From the NCBI GenBank assembly GCA_020636445.1, contig JACJXV010000018.1, forward strand, positions 1-64,000: a DNA stretch of 64,000 bases, read 5' to 3'. The notes beneath the pieces were generated by a model. The model saw only the letters and a program-made list of their open reading frames with translations. It made no database searches and had not been told where the DNA came from. Positions 27,355 through 36,307 of the stretch are shown here, piece after piece (position 1 is the first letter of the stretch; each line of letters starts with the position of its first letter). Made by a program: the position numbers and the translations under genes. Origin of the DNA: Lewinellaceae bacterium (GTDB lineage: Bacteria > Bacteroidota > Bacteroidia > Chitinophagales > Saprospiraceae).

Positions 27355-28116
27355 TTAACGAGTAATTAATCGTAAGGGGTACAATACCGGCTTACTCGGA
27401 CTGGCGTCGATGGTAAAGGAAGCTATTTGCAGGTTAAGCAGGTACCAGCCATCAGGAATGGTATTGTCCACGTAAATCAGTTCGGTGATGGTAGCTGTTT
27501 CCCGGATAGCGTTGGGATACTGCCAAAAGGCCCGGTGGGCCAGCAACTGCCCTCCATCTTCTTCCCGATCGACGGAAGGTAAATCGATGAGCAGGTGTTT
27601 GATTCCGGCAGCTACCAGATACTCCGCAGCTGCCGCATCCAGGTAGGGGGGATTCGTTCCGGAATAATGAACTTGTTGTTTAAAAGCATCATTGGGGAGG
27701 GTACGAATCACAAGGGCTTCTACTTCCATAGGAGCCAGCACTTCGGTCAGTTGTTCCCGGGTAATTATGCGATCCCCATCGGGCATTCGTTGCGGGTACA
27801 GGCTGATTACTTTAGCGGGAAAGTGGAACTCCTGGAGACAATCGGTAATCGCATAGCGGTCTATTGCTATATGTCCGACACATTCGGTATGGGTGCCGTT
27901 TCCGTGCGGGTTCAGGCGGATATTATAAAAGTTTACTGCCCCACCTTGCCGGGTGTCGCCGACAAAGGACCCTGCACGCAGTGGCTCGACTTCATGGAGT
28001 GGTGCATAAAAGCAATTCACGGTATCGCCCCCCGGAATGAGCCGGATACTGATATCGTGTGGCGTCTTGAAGTCAATCAGATAATCCTGGTTTTTCCAGT
28101 GCAGCGTAGCTTCCAT
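27355..28116 (-). CDS. Cyclase-family / kynurenine formamidase-like hydrolase
   Basis: 253 residues. The metal-binding signature of the cyclase/KynB superfamily (H-x-G-T-H-x-D/E) appears as NGTHTECVGH. DISIRLIPGG and AVNFYNIRLNPHG precede it, and HLLIDLPSVDREEDGGQLLAHRAFW follows near the end. Enzymes of this fold hydrolyse or cyclise formyl-amides. The usual aspartate after GTH is glutamate here. No other tryptophan-degradation gene is nearby, so the substrate is unclear. Confidence 0.82.
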   Translation of the reverse strand: MEATLHWKNQDYLIDFKTPHDISIRLIPGGDTVNCFYAPLHEVEPLRAGSFVGDTRQGGAVNFYNIRLNPHGNGTHTECVGHIAIDRYAITDCLQEFHFPAKVISLYPQRMPDGDRIITREQLTEVLAPMEVEALVIRTLPNDAFKQQVHYSGTNPPYLDAAAAEYLVAAGIKHLLIDLPSVDREEDGGQLLAHRAFWQYPNAIRETATITELIYVDNTIPDGWYLLNLQIASFTIDASPSKPVLYPLRLITR

Positions 28117-28300
28117 GGCCGTTGTTACGTTGTGTAATCGAGGTATACAATAGTCCTGCGAAATAAAAGTTTACCAGCAAATGAGATTTGGTCGCTAGTA
28201 ACACAAAAACCCCGAGCCAGAAGCACTCACTTCCGGTCAGGTAATAGGTTAAATCAGTTTTGGGATAAAATCGGTTGGGATCGAAGAAGCGCCTATGAGC

Positions 28301-28948
28301 TTAATACGAAATAATCCCTTTAGCGGATCCTTTCCAGCAGACGGGAAAATGAGGCGCCCCGTCCGGTGTAATGTAGTAACAGAACTGCCCGCGGGAATAC
28401 GCCTTTCCACTGGCTTCGGCATAGCGCTTAGTGCCGCCGGTGAAGTAAATCATTTCGCCATAGCGGCCAACACCGTTCATGCCGAAATAAATATCTCCGG
28501 ATCCTTCAGTATAGATGATATTGGTAGGGTCTACCTTATCGGTTAGAATACCATCAAAGGAATATTTTACGTGATACCCCTCCAACTCTCCGGCATTATT
28601 CACCATCGGGATCATTTCACTGCACATATTGGAGTGAACGGCTAGGGGGGGCATGCCTTTGGGTTGAATTTCTCCGAGGAGGTGCATGCCTTTTCGGGTA
28701 GTATCCGAACAGAGCACAATAGAATCGTAGATAGCCTCGCAAGTTAAACTTCCGATGAACAGGTAATTCCGGGTATCAGCGGTAGCGGCGGTTAAGCCGA
28801 GAGAAGCGGCATCGGTAGCGGAGGCTAAAGGCATTCCGTTGGCGGCGAGTATTTCGGCGGGTTCAGGGGGGGCATCAAGCCCGCTCCATTGACAGGCGCT
28901 TAACAGAAGCAGGATGCTCCAGTTGGCAATTACGATTAGTTTTCTCAT
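28301..28948 (-). CDS. Lipoprotein of unknown function
   Basis: 215 residues from the ATG at 28948, which starts a lipoprotein signal (MRKLIVIANWSILLLLSAC, lipobox LSAC). The mature part is beta-rich with several cysteines (SLTCEAIYDSIVLCSD, NMCSEM, RGQFCYY, PVCWKG) and could be a small beta-barrel. No family recognised. An upstream in-frame ATG (28984) adds 12 residues with no signal character. Confidence 0.72.
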   Translation of the reverse strand: MRKLIVIANWSILLLLSACQWSGLDAPPEPAEILAANGMPLASATDAASLGLTAATADTRNYLFIGSLTCEAIYDSIVLCSDTTRKGMHLLGEIQPKGMPPLAVHSNMCSEMIPMVNNAGELEGYHVKYSFDGILTDKVDPTNIIYTEGSGDIYFGMNGVGRYGEMIYFTGGTKRYAEASGKAYSRGQFCYYITPDGAPHFPVCWKGSAKGIISY

Positions 28949-29125
28949 GATAGTATGATTTGAACAGCAAAAATTTAAAAACATGGGGAATAAAAAGTAC
29001 TAGCAAAAGTCACGTTTTCTTCTAACAAAGATCACTACATTTTGGGCGATAGTCAACTCATTGGTTATCAATTTTTTTTTCTAATTTGATCGAAGAAACA
29101 GAATGAAACAATAAGTACGTTAACC

Positions 29126-30184
29126 ATGCCGCAACGTATTCGTAAAAAAGCCGGGCTGCCCCCGGGATCGGTAGTTTTTACCGGCAAGCGCAAGGTAGAG
29201 CATATTGATATTCATTATTTGGAATATAACGAGGGCGAAATTCTGGAACAGCATCTGGATAACCGCAATATTAGGAGTTGTCACGTGCCGCGTCCCGATC
29301 GGGTGCAGTGGTACGATATGCGGGGGTTACATGACACTGAACTCATTGAAGCGATTGGCAGCACGTTCGAAGTTCACCCGCTGGTATTGGAGGATATTGC
29401 CAATACCCAGCAGCGGCCAAAATTTGAAGAATACGATGGGGGGATTTTTTTGGTTTTACAGGCACTTCGATTTGATGAAGCAGAGGTAAAAGTGATTACC
29501 GAACAGGTGTCCCTTTATTTTGGGGAAGGTTTTCTACTTTCTTTCCAGGAAGATGCTGAAGATTTGTTTGAAAAAATTCGCGACCGGCTGCATGCTGGTC
29601 GGGGGCGGATTCGGCTGCGGGGTGCGGATTACCTGGCCTATGCTATGCTGGATTTAGTCATCGATCATTACTTCCTTGTTCTTGACCAGGTGGAGGTGTT
29701 AATTGAGGAGTTGGAAGCGGATATTATAGGGCCATTAGCCGAAAATACCAAAGGGAAAATTCACCATCTGAAGCAGGAAATGCTGGTGTTGCGCCGCGCC
29801 ATAGCCCCTTTGCGGGAGGCTATCAGTCGGTTTGCCCGTGCAGGAAATGAATTTGTTACCGAGGAGACGGTACTTTTTATCCGGGACCTCCATGACCATG
29901 CGATTCAGGTGACTGACCTGACGGATAACTACCGCGACATGCTTAACAGTCTGCAAGACCTCTATATTTCTGAAATTAGTCTGCGGATGAATAACGTCAT
30001 GCAGGTACTCACAATCATCACAACCATTTTTGTTCCGCTTACATTTTTGGCTGGAATCTACGGGATGAATTTTGATAACATGCCTGAGCTCCATTGGAAA
30101 CCAGCCTATTTTGTTTTGCTGGGAGTTATGTTCGTCGTTGCCTTGGCGTTGGTTCGTTATTTCAGGTATAAAAAGTGGGTCTAG
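29126..30184 (+). CDS. corA: CorA-type magnesium/cobalt transporter
   Basis: 352 residues. A long cytoplasmic N-terminal domain and helical stalk are followed by two membrane helices at the C-terminus. The selectivity motif YGMNF is present (Gly313-Met314-Asn315). The C-terminus RYFRYKKWV is basic, as usual. It forms a pentameric channel for Mg2+ or other divalent ions in the inner membrane. It stands alone with its own promoter region. Confidence 0.95.
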   Translation: MPQRIRKKAGLPPGSVVFTGKRKVEHIDIHYLEYNEGEILEQHLDNRNIRSCHVPRPDRVQWYDMRGLHDTELIEAIGSTFEVHPLVLEDIANTQQRPKFEEYDGGIFLVLQALRFDEAEVKVITEQVSLYFGEGFLLSFQEDAEDLFEKIRDRLHAGRGRIRLRGADYLAYAMLDLVIDHYFLVLDQVEVLIEELEADIIGPLAENTKGKIHHLKQEMLVLRRAIAPLREAISRFARAGNEFVTEETVLFIRDLHDHAIQVTDLTDNYRDMLNSLQDLYISEISLRMNNVMQVLTIITTIFVPLTFLAGIYGMNFDNMPELHWKPAYFVLLGVMFVVALALVRYFRYKKWV

Positions 30185-30312
30185 GAAAAGCCGTTTTTTC
30201 AAAGGCCGATCTTTTTTTGCGGAAATGGGAAAATTTAAAATTCACCACCTTTGAAAATAATATATTCGGAATTATATTGCCTGATATCGCATAATGTTAA
30301 AATAATCAAGTA

Positions 30313-32118
30313 TTGAAACCGACCGATATTAAAGACCCCGAATATTTTCACCGGGTCGTCGACTGTCAGTACGCATGCCCGGCGCATACCCCGGTTCCAG
30401 AGTATATCCGACTGATTGCGGCCGAAAAGTATACGGAAGCGTATATGGTTAACTGGGAGTCTAATGTATTTCCCGGAGTTCTGGGACGTACCTGTGACCG
30501 TCCCTGCGAACCCGCCTGTCGGCGTGGCCGGGTGGAAGAAGAACCGGTAGCGATTTGTCGGCTCAAGCGGGTAGCTGCCGATTTTAAGGACGACCCGCGG
30601 GCGCATATGCCGATGGGCCCTTTCCCGGCTAATGGTAAGAAAATTGCCCTGATCGGGGGTGGGCCAGCTTCACTAACGGTGGCCCGAGATTTAGCTCCAT
30701 TAGGTTATGAGTTGCACCTGTTCGATGAACAGATCAAGGGCGGCGGAATGATGCGGAGCCAGATTCCCTCTTTCCGGTTACCTGAATCCGTACTTGACGA
30801 AGAAGTAGGGTACGTACTGGATTTGGGCGTACATGCGGTTTTCAATAAGTATGTGGAAAGTATGCGGGAAGTACTTGCCCAGGACTACGATGCCATTTTT
30901 GTGGGCACCGGAGCTCCCAAAGGCGGAGATTTACCCAGGTTGCCAGGTCGCTGGGATGCTCCTGACCATATTCATATCGGGATCACCTGGTTGGCTTCGG
31001 TAGCCTTCGAGCATACGACGAAGATAGGCAAGAAGGTTATCGTTCTCGGAGGAGGAAATACTGCTATGGATTGCTGCCGTACCGCCCGCCGCCTGGGGGG
31101 AGAGGAGGTAACGGTCGTAGTGCGTAGCCCGTTTGAGACGATGAAGGCCTCTCCCTGGGAGATAGAGGACGCCATGCGGGAGGATATTCCCATCCTCAAT
31201 AACATGCCACCGAAGGAGTTTGTGGTTGAAAATGGCAAGCTCAAAGGAGTGCTTTTCGAAAAGGTAGAAGCCGTATATGATGAATCCGGCCGTCGCAAGT
31301 TAATCCCTACGGGAGAACCGGATGTATTTATCGAAGCAGATGATGTGCTGATTGCGATCGGTCAGGAGAACAGTTTTCCCTGGATTGAGCGCGATCTGGG
31401 GATCGAATTTGGCCAGTGGGATGTGCCGGTATTGAATCCGGTGACCTTTCAGTCGACCCTGCCTAAGGTTTTCTTTGGCGGGGATGCGGCATTGGGCCCC
31501 AAGAATATTATCACCGCTGTTGCTCATGGTCATCAGGCAGCTATTTCGATTGACTTGTTTTGCCAGGGTCAGGATGTAGCAAAAGACCGGCCCGCACCGA
31601 CGGTCAATCTGATTCACCAGAAGATGGGTATTCACGAGTGGGGTTACGATAATGACATTGCCGGCGACTTGCGGTATAAGGTTCCCCATCTGGAAAAGAA
31701 GCAGTCGCTACATGATCGCAAACTGGAAGTTGAACTGGGGTTTGACCCCGCCACTGCTTTCCGGGAAGCACAGCGTTGCCTGAATTGCGATGTACAAACA
31801 GTGTTTAACACCAGTCGCTGTATTGAATGTGATGCGTGTGTGGATATCTGCCCTACGTCTTGTATCACCTTCACCATGAATGGCGAGGAGGAGGATCTAC
31901 GTACGCGCCTTACGGCTCCGGCCAATAATCTGGAGCAAGCGCTTTACGTATCCGAGCCGTTAAAGCAAACGGCCCGGGTAATGATTAAAGATGAAGATGT
32001 GTGTCTGCACTGCGGCCTTTGTGCAGAACGGTGTCCCACGGCCGCCTGGGATATGGAAAAATATTTATACCAAGTTACTAAAGCAGGACAAGGATGCAAC
32101 ACCACCTTAGCGGTATAA
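30313..32118 (+). CDS. GltD-like FAD/NAD(P) oxidoreductase with ferredoxin domain, partner of the 2-oxoacid oxidoreductase
   Basis: 601 residues from a TTG codon. The N-terminal cysteine set (CQYACPAHTPVPEYI, CDRPCEPACRRG) is the FeS domain of GltD/NfnB-type proteins. Two dinucleotide-binding folds follow (ALIGGGPASLTVARDL; VIVLGGGNTAMDCCRTARRLGG). The C-terminus (about residues 490-590) adds two 4Fe-4S clusters: CIECDACVDICPTSC and CLHCGLCAERCPTAA. It should shuttle electrons between the KorA/KorB pair and NAD(P)H. Its 3' end overlaps korA by 25 bases, so the three genes are one coupled unit. Confidence 0.9.
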   Translation: MKPTDIKDPEYFHRVVDCQYACPAHTPVPEYIRLIAAEKYTEAYMVNWESNVFPGVLGRTCDRPCEPACRRGRVEEEPVAICRLKRVAADFKDDPRAHMPMGPFPANGKKIALIGGGPASLTVARDLAPLGYELHLFDEQIKGGGMMRSQIPSFRLPESVLDEEVGYVLDLGVHAVFNKYVESMREVLAQDYDAIFVGTGAPKGGDLPRLPGRWDAPDHIHIGITWLASVAFEHTTKIGKKVIVLGGGNTAMDCCRTARRLGGEEVTVVVRSPFETMKASPWEIEDAMREDIPILNNMPPKEFVVENGKLKGVLFEKVEAVYDESGRRKLIPTGEPDVFIEADDVLIAIGQENSFPWIERDLGIEFGQWDVPVLNPVTFQSTLPKVFFGGDAALGPKNIITAVAHGHQAAISIDLFCQGQDVAKDRPAPTVNLIHQKMGIHEWGYDNDIAGDLRYKVPHLEKKQSLHDRKLEVELGFDPATAFREAQRCLNCDVQTVFNTSRCIECDACVDICPTSCITFTMNGEEEDLRTRLTAPANNLEQALYVSEPLKQTARVMIKDEDVCLHCGLCAERCPTAAWDMEKYLYQVTKAGQGCNTTLAV

Positions 32119-33917
32119 ACGATATGGTCGTTCGGTTTGCGAACGTCAACGGGACCGGCTCGGCCAGTGCAAATACCATGTTTGCCAAAGCGATTTTCCG
32201 AATGGGCATTCCCGTTTCGGCAAAAAATATTTTCCCCTCCAATATTCAGGGGTTGCCTACCTGGTACGAGGTACGGATTAGTGAAAAAGGGTATCTGGGG
32301 CGGCGTGAGGGTATCGACGTGCTGGTGTGCGTCAACCCGCAGAGCATGCAACAGGATGTGGCTTCTGTGCGCCCCGGCGGTTATTTTATCTATGATAGTA
32401 CGAAGCCACTGCACCGGGAATTTATGCGGGAGGATATCCACTTTGTTGGTATTCCGATGATGGCGATGTGTAATGAACACTTCACCGATCCCCGGCACCG
32501 GCAGTTACTGAAGAATATTATTTATGTAGGTGGGCTCACCGCCTTACTGGACATTGATCCGGCGGTAGTAAAAGGTATTCTGGAGGAGGAATTCGCCAAG
32601 AAACCAAAACTAATACCACCTAACTTCCAAGCCTTGGAATTAGGGCGCCAGCATGTTATCGAGCATTATCCCCATCCCTTGGATATTCGGGTTGAGGCGC
32701 GCGATTTGGTAGGGGACAGTATTATCATCGATGGAAATACGGCATGTGGTCTGGGAGCTATCTACGGAGGAGCCACCGTAGCGGCCTGGTATCCCATTAC
32801 CCCTTCCACGTCGGTGGTACAGGCATTTGAGAAATATGCCAACAAGCTGCGGATAGATCCGGAAACGGGCCAAAAGCGATTTGCGGTAGTACAGTCGGAA
32901 GATGAATTAGCAGCCATCGGGGTTGTTATCGGCGCTGCCTGGAATGGGGCCCGGGCTTTTACGGCAACCAGCGGACCAGGTATCTCCCTGATGAATGAAT
33001 TCATCGGGTTGGCTTATTTCGCTGAAATTCCCGTAGTGCTCATCGATGTGCAGCGGGGTGGACCCTCTACCGGTATGCCAACCCGTACACAGCAATCAGA
33101 TTTGCTGCTGGCGGCTTATGCTTCCCATGGGGATACCAAGCACGTATTGTTATTTCCAAGTAACCCCAGCGAATGCTTCGATCTGACGGCGGATGCGCTC
33201 GATTTAGCGGAACGGCTGCAAACGCCGGTTTTTGTTATGACGGATCTTGATCTGGGCATGAATGACCATATGACAGCGCCATTTCACTGGGACCCCAAAA
33301 GGCGGTTTGACCGGGGGAAAGTGCTTACTGCGGAGCAGTTAGAGGCGGGAGTGACGTTTGGTCGTTACCTCGACGTCGATGGAGATGGAATTCCCTACCG
33401 GACGCTACCCGGGGCGCACCCAACGAAAGGAGCCTATTTTACCCGGGGAACTTCCCGGGATGAGTTCGCCCGGTATACCGAGGATGGTGCGGCTTATGTC
33501 CGGAACATGGATCGATTGCTCAAGAAATGGGAAACCGCGAAAACCCTCATGCCAGCACCGGAAACCTATCAGGCGACTAACCAGAGTTCACATGGGATGC
33601 TCTTTTTTGGCACGACTGCTTACCCTGCTCAGGAAGCCCTGGACAGGATGGCCGAACAGGGTATTGCTATGGATGCCATGCGGGTTCGCTCTTTTCCCTT
33701 CACCCCGGAAGTGGAAGCCTTTATTGCGGCTCATGAGAAGATTTTTGTGGTTGAGCAGAATCGCGATGCACAATTCCGGTCGCTGCTAATTCAGGAGCTG
33801 GACTTGAATCCCAAGCAGTTAGTGTCTGTTCTCAATTACGATGGCATGCCGTTCACGGCGGATAAAATTCAACGTTTAATCGTGGCCACCTTGCAACCGC
33901 AGGTACAGCCGGCATAA
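32094..33917 (+). CDS. korA: 2-oxoacid:acceptor oxidoreductase, fused gamma-alpha subunit
   Basis: 607 residues. Residues about 1-185 are the CoA-linked gamma domain (VVRFANVNGTGSASANTMFAKAIFRMG). Residues about 215-607 are the alpha part, with the pyrimidine-binding WYPITPSTSVVQAF and SGPGISLMNEFIGLAYFAEIPVVLIDVQRGGPSTGMPTRTQQSDL. With the beta subunit it would oxidatively decarboxylate 2-oxoglutarate (or another 2-oxoacid) to the acyl-CoA. The gamma-alpha fusion is normal for KorA of this phylum. Substrate specificity is inferred from family, not proved. Confidence 0.93.
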   Translation: MQHHLSGINDMVVRFANVNGTGSASANTMFAKAIFRMGIPVSAKNIFPSNIQGLPTWYEVRISEKGYLGRREGIDVLVCVNPQSMQQDVASVRPGGYFIYDSTKPLHREFMREDIHFVGIPMMAMCNEHFTDPRHRQLLKNIIYVGGLTALLDIDPAVVKGILEEEFAKKPKLIPPNFQALELGRQHVIEHYPHPLDIRVEARDLVGDSIIIDGNTACGLGAIYGGATVAAWYPITPSTSVVQAFEKYANKLRIDPETGQKRFAVVQSEDELAAIGVVIGAAWNGARAFTATSGPGISLMNEFIGLAYFAEIPVVLIDVQRGGPSTGMPTRTQQSDLLLAAYASHGDTKHVLLFPSNPSECFDLTADALDLAERLQTPVFVMTDLDLGMNDHMTAPFHWDPKRRFDRGKVLTAEQLEAGVTFGRYLDVDGDGIPYRTLPGAHPTKGAYFTRGTSRDEFARYTEDGAAYVRNMDRLLKKWETAKTLMPAPETYQATNQSSHGMLFFGTTAYPAQEALDRMAEQGIAMDAMRVRSFPFTPEVEAFIAAHEKIFVVEQNRDAQFRSLLIQELDLNPKQLVSVLNYDGMPFTADKIQRLIVATLQPQVQPA

Positions 33918-33930
33918 ATAATAATCTGCA

Positions 33931-34983
33931 ATGACCTATATAAAACCCAAGTTTCGCCACCCTGAATTGCCAGTCAATGCGGTGGGTTATGCCCGGAAAG
34001 ACTATGAAGGCGCTATTTCAACGCTTTGCGGGGGCTGCGGACACGATTCCATTAGTGGCGCTATCGTTCAGGCTTGTTACGAAATGGCCATTGAGCCACA
34101 CCGCCTGGCGAAATTATCCGGCATAGGTTGCTCCTCGAAAACTCCCACCTATTTTCTGAGCAATTCGCATGGCTTTAATTCCGTACACGGACGGATGCCT
34201 TCCGTTACTACGGGAGCTATTCTGGCCAACCGCGACTTGATCTACCTGGGGGTCTCCGGCGATGGAGATACGGCTTCGATTGGCATGGGCCAGTTTGTCC
34301 ACGCCATTCGCCGCAACCTGAACATGGTCTACATTGTGATGAACAATGGGTGTTATGGACTAACGAAAGGACAGGATTCTGCCACTGCGGATCTTGGATC
34401 GATTTCGAAAGGAGGTGTCCCCAACGCCTATATGCCTATTGATTTGGCGGGGATGGCTATTGAACTTGGAGCCTCCTTCGTGGCACGCAGCTTTTCCGGG
34501 GATAAAACACAGTTGGTTCCGTTGATTAAGGCCGCAATGTCACACCAGGGATTTGCCTTTATCGATGTGGTTTCCCCTTGCGTGACGTTTAACAATAATC
34601 CAGGTTCGACCAAGTCGTACGACTATGTACGTGAGCACCTGGAGGCCACAGCTGCTGTCGATTATGTACCCGAAAAGGAAGAAATTACCATTAGCTACGG
34701 GGAAGGGCAAACCGCAGATGTGGAATTGCATGATGGCTCTCGGTTAGCTTTGCATAAAATTGCCCCCAATTGGGATCCCCATGACCGGCTTTCGGCTATT
34801 CAACGCTTGCATGTCGCCCGCGAAAAGGAGGAGGTTCTTACCGGATTGTTGTACCTCAGCAAAGACAATGAGACCTTCCATCAGTTTTTGCATACGGTGG
34901 ATCAACCCTTAAATACCTTGACCGAGGAGGATCTCATTCCCAGCCAGGAAGTGCTGGCAGCGATCAATGCGGATCATAGGTAG
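33931..34983 (+). CDS. korB: 2-oxoacid:acceptor oxidoreductase, beta (thiamine diphosphate) subunit
   Basis: 350 residues. CGGCGHDSISGAI near the start and the thiamine-diphosphate motif GVSGDGDTASIGMGQFVHAIRRN...NNGCYGLTKGQ are intact. It binds ThDP/Mg and carries out the decarboxylation with KorA, 13 bases upstream. There is no separate ferredoxin subunit, because the clusters sit in the flavoprotein two genes upstream. Confidence 0.94.
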   Translation: MTYIKPKFRHPELPVNAVGYARKDYEGAISTLCGGCGHDSISGAIVQACYEMAIEPHRLAKLSGIGCSSKTPTYFLSNSHGFNSVHGRMPSVTTGAILANRDLIYLGVSGDGDTASIGMGQFVHAIRRNLNMVYIVMNNGCYGLTKGQDSATADLGSISKGGVPNAYMPIDLAGMAIELGASFVARSFSGDKTQLVPLIKAAMSHQGFAFIDVVSPCVTFNNNPGSTKSYDYVREHLEATAAVDYVPEKEEITISYGEGQTADVELHDGSRLALHKIAPNWDPHDRLSAIQRLHVAREKEEVLTGLLYLSKDNETFHQFLHTVDQPLNTLTEEDLIPSQEVLAAINADHR

Positions 34984-35164
34984 TTGCGCCTTACATTTTT
35001 AGATAAGATCTCTTGCTGTCAGGCCCTAAAGTTTGCAGCCTATCGTGACGTGTTTTCCTGATTTCCTCATGCCTGATGGGGGTATCTCTCCTTGCATAGC
35101 TGGTGACAGGTTGCCGGGGTTTTGGTAGTTGTCTGCAGTGCGCAAATGTTTACAATCCGTACTG

Positions 35165-35689
35165 ATGAATAAACCATGCTGGAGCCTGGGCCTCCTTCTT
35201 TTACTATTGACCAACTGCAAGCAGGACAATGATCCCCTTTTTTCTGCGGAGGAGAAACAAGCTATTCAACAAACCATCCAGGCGGAAATCAATGCTATGA
35301 TTGTTGCTGTGTCGACTAAGGATATTGAAACCTATATGCGGCAAATGCCAGCGGATTTTATCATTTATGACGAGAACGGGGAAATCATTTCCCGGGAAAA
35401 ACAACGGGAATATGCACTGCGAGACTGGTCCATTATTGATACTACCTTACACAATGAGATGGTAGTGGATAGTATTTCATTTGTAAGCCGCGACAGCATT
35501 TTTGTCTTTACTTCACAGCGATGGGAACGCCTGATGTTTCGCCGCGATGGCATCACTAAGGACACCGTGTTAACGACCCAGCGGCATAGGGAGTTGTGGA
35601 AGAAAAACCCGCAAGGCTGGATGGGATATACCGTTGAAGAACTGGGCGGCAGCATTTTCATCAATGGCGAGAAGTACGAAGAAAACTGA
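35165..35689 (+). CDS. Lipoprotein with SnoaL/NTF2-like domain
   Basis: 174 residues from the ATG at 35165 (MNKPCWSLGLLLLLLTNC), a lipoprotein signal with lipobox LTNC. The mature part is a cone-shaped NTF2-like (DUF4440/SnoaL) domain: IQAEINAMIVAVSTKDIETYMRQMPADFIIYDENGE, then HRELWKKNPQGWMGYTVEEL. Such domains bind small ligands, and no active-site set is evident. The next gene starts 6 bases after its stop, so they may share a transcript. Confidence 0.72.
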   Translation: MNKPCWSLGLLLLLLTNCKQDNDPLFSAEEKQAIQQTIQAEINAMIVAVSTKDIETYMRQMPADFIIYDENGEIISREKQREYALRDWSIIDTTLHNEMVVDSISFVSRDSIFVFTSQRWERLMFRRDGITKDTVLTTQRHRELWKKNPQGWMGYTVEELGGSIFINGEKYEEN

Positions 35690-35695
35690 CCGAAG

Positions 35696-36157
35696 GTGCA
35701 GGAAGATCTCAATATCAAGGCTGACTTGTTTAAGCTATGTGAAACAAGCATTCGAACCCGAATCAAGACGCTGGAAGAAGCCCTGCAATCTATTGCCGAA
35801 TCACGGGATAATGAAACGAAAAGCAGTGCCGGAGACAAGTATGAAACCGGTCGGGCCATGATGCAAATCGAAGAAGCGAAAAACAGTACCCAACTGGCGC
35901 AGGCGCAGGAGGTGATGCATGAGCTGATGCGCATTGACCTTAATGGACAATCCTCGTCCATCGGGCTGGGTAGCTTGGTTAAAACCAGTGGTGGCACCTA
36001 TTTTCTGGCTATTGGTCTGGGCAAAGTACATTGGGAAGGGCAGTTGTATTTCTGCATTTCGGTAAATTCACCTATTGGGCAACTATTACTGCACAAAAAA
36101 GCCGGTGATATCGTTGTGTTTAATGGCAAAAAAATCCAGATTGAGGCAGTTAGCTAA
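35696..36157 (+). CDS. GreA/GreB C-terminal-domain-like protein
   Basis: 153 residues from a GTG. An N-terminal helical hairpin is followed by KYETGRAMMQIEEAKNSTQLAQAQ and a beta domain (LGSLVKTSGGTYFLAIGLGK...PIGQLLLHKKAGDIVVFNGKKIQIEAV). The plan resembles transcription-elongation factors of the GreA/GreB/Rnk type, which bind RNA polymerase. Proteins of this family are often listed as 3-oxoacyl-ACP synthase, which the sequence does not support: it lacks the thiolase fold and is far too short. Exact role unknown. Confidence 0.65.
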   Translation: MQEDLNIKADLFKLCETSIRTRIKTLEEALQSIAESRDNETKSSAGDKYETGRAMMQIEEAKNSTQLAQAQEVMHELMRIDLNGQSSSIGLGSLVKTSGGTYFLAIGLGKVHWEGQLYFCISVNSPIGQLLLHKKAGDIVVFNGKKIQIEAVS

Positions 36158-36307
36158 GGTTTATCGGGCGTTAGGATTTCGTTGCCGGGCAGGTTGTTTC
36201 CCGTAGCCAGGTGTGTAGTGTGTCTAAATAAAATTTAGCTAACAATATCCAGGGGAGATCTTGATGAACAAACGTAAAAAGGCTAACTTTCTCCCAAGTT
36301 TACCCCT

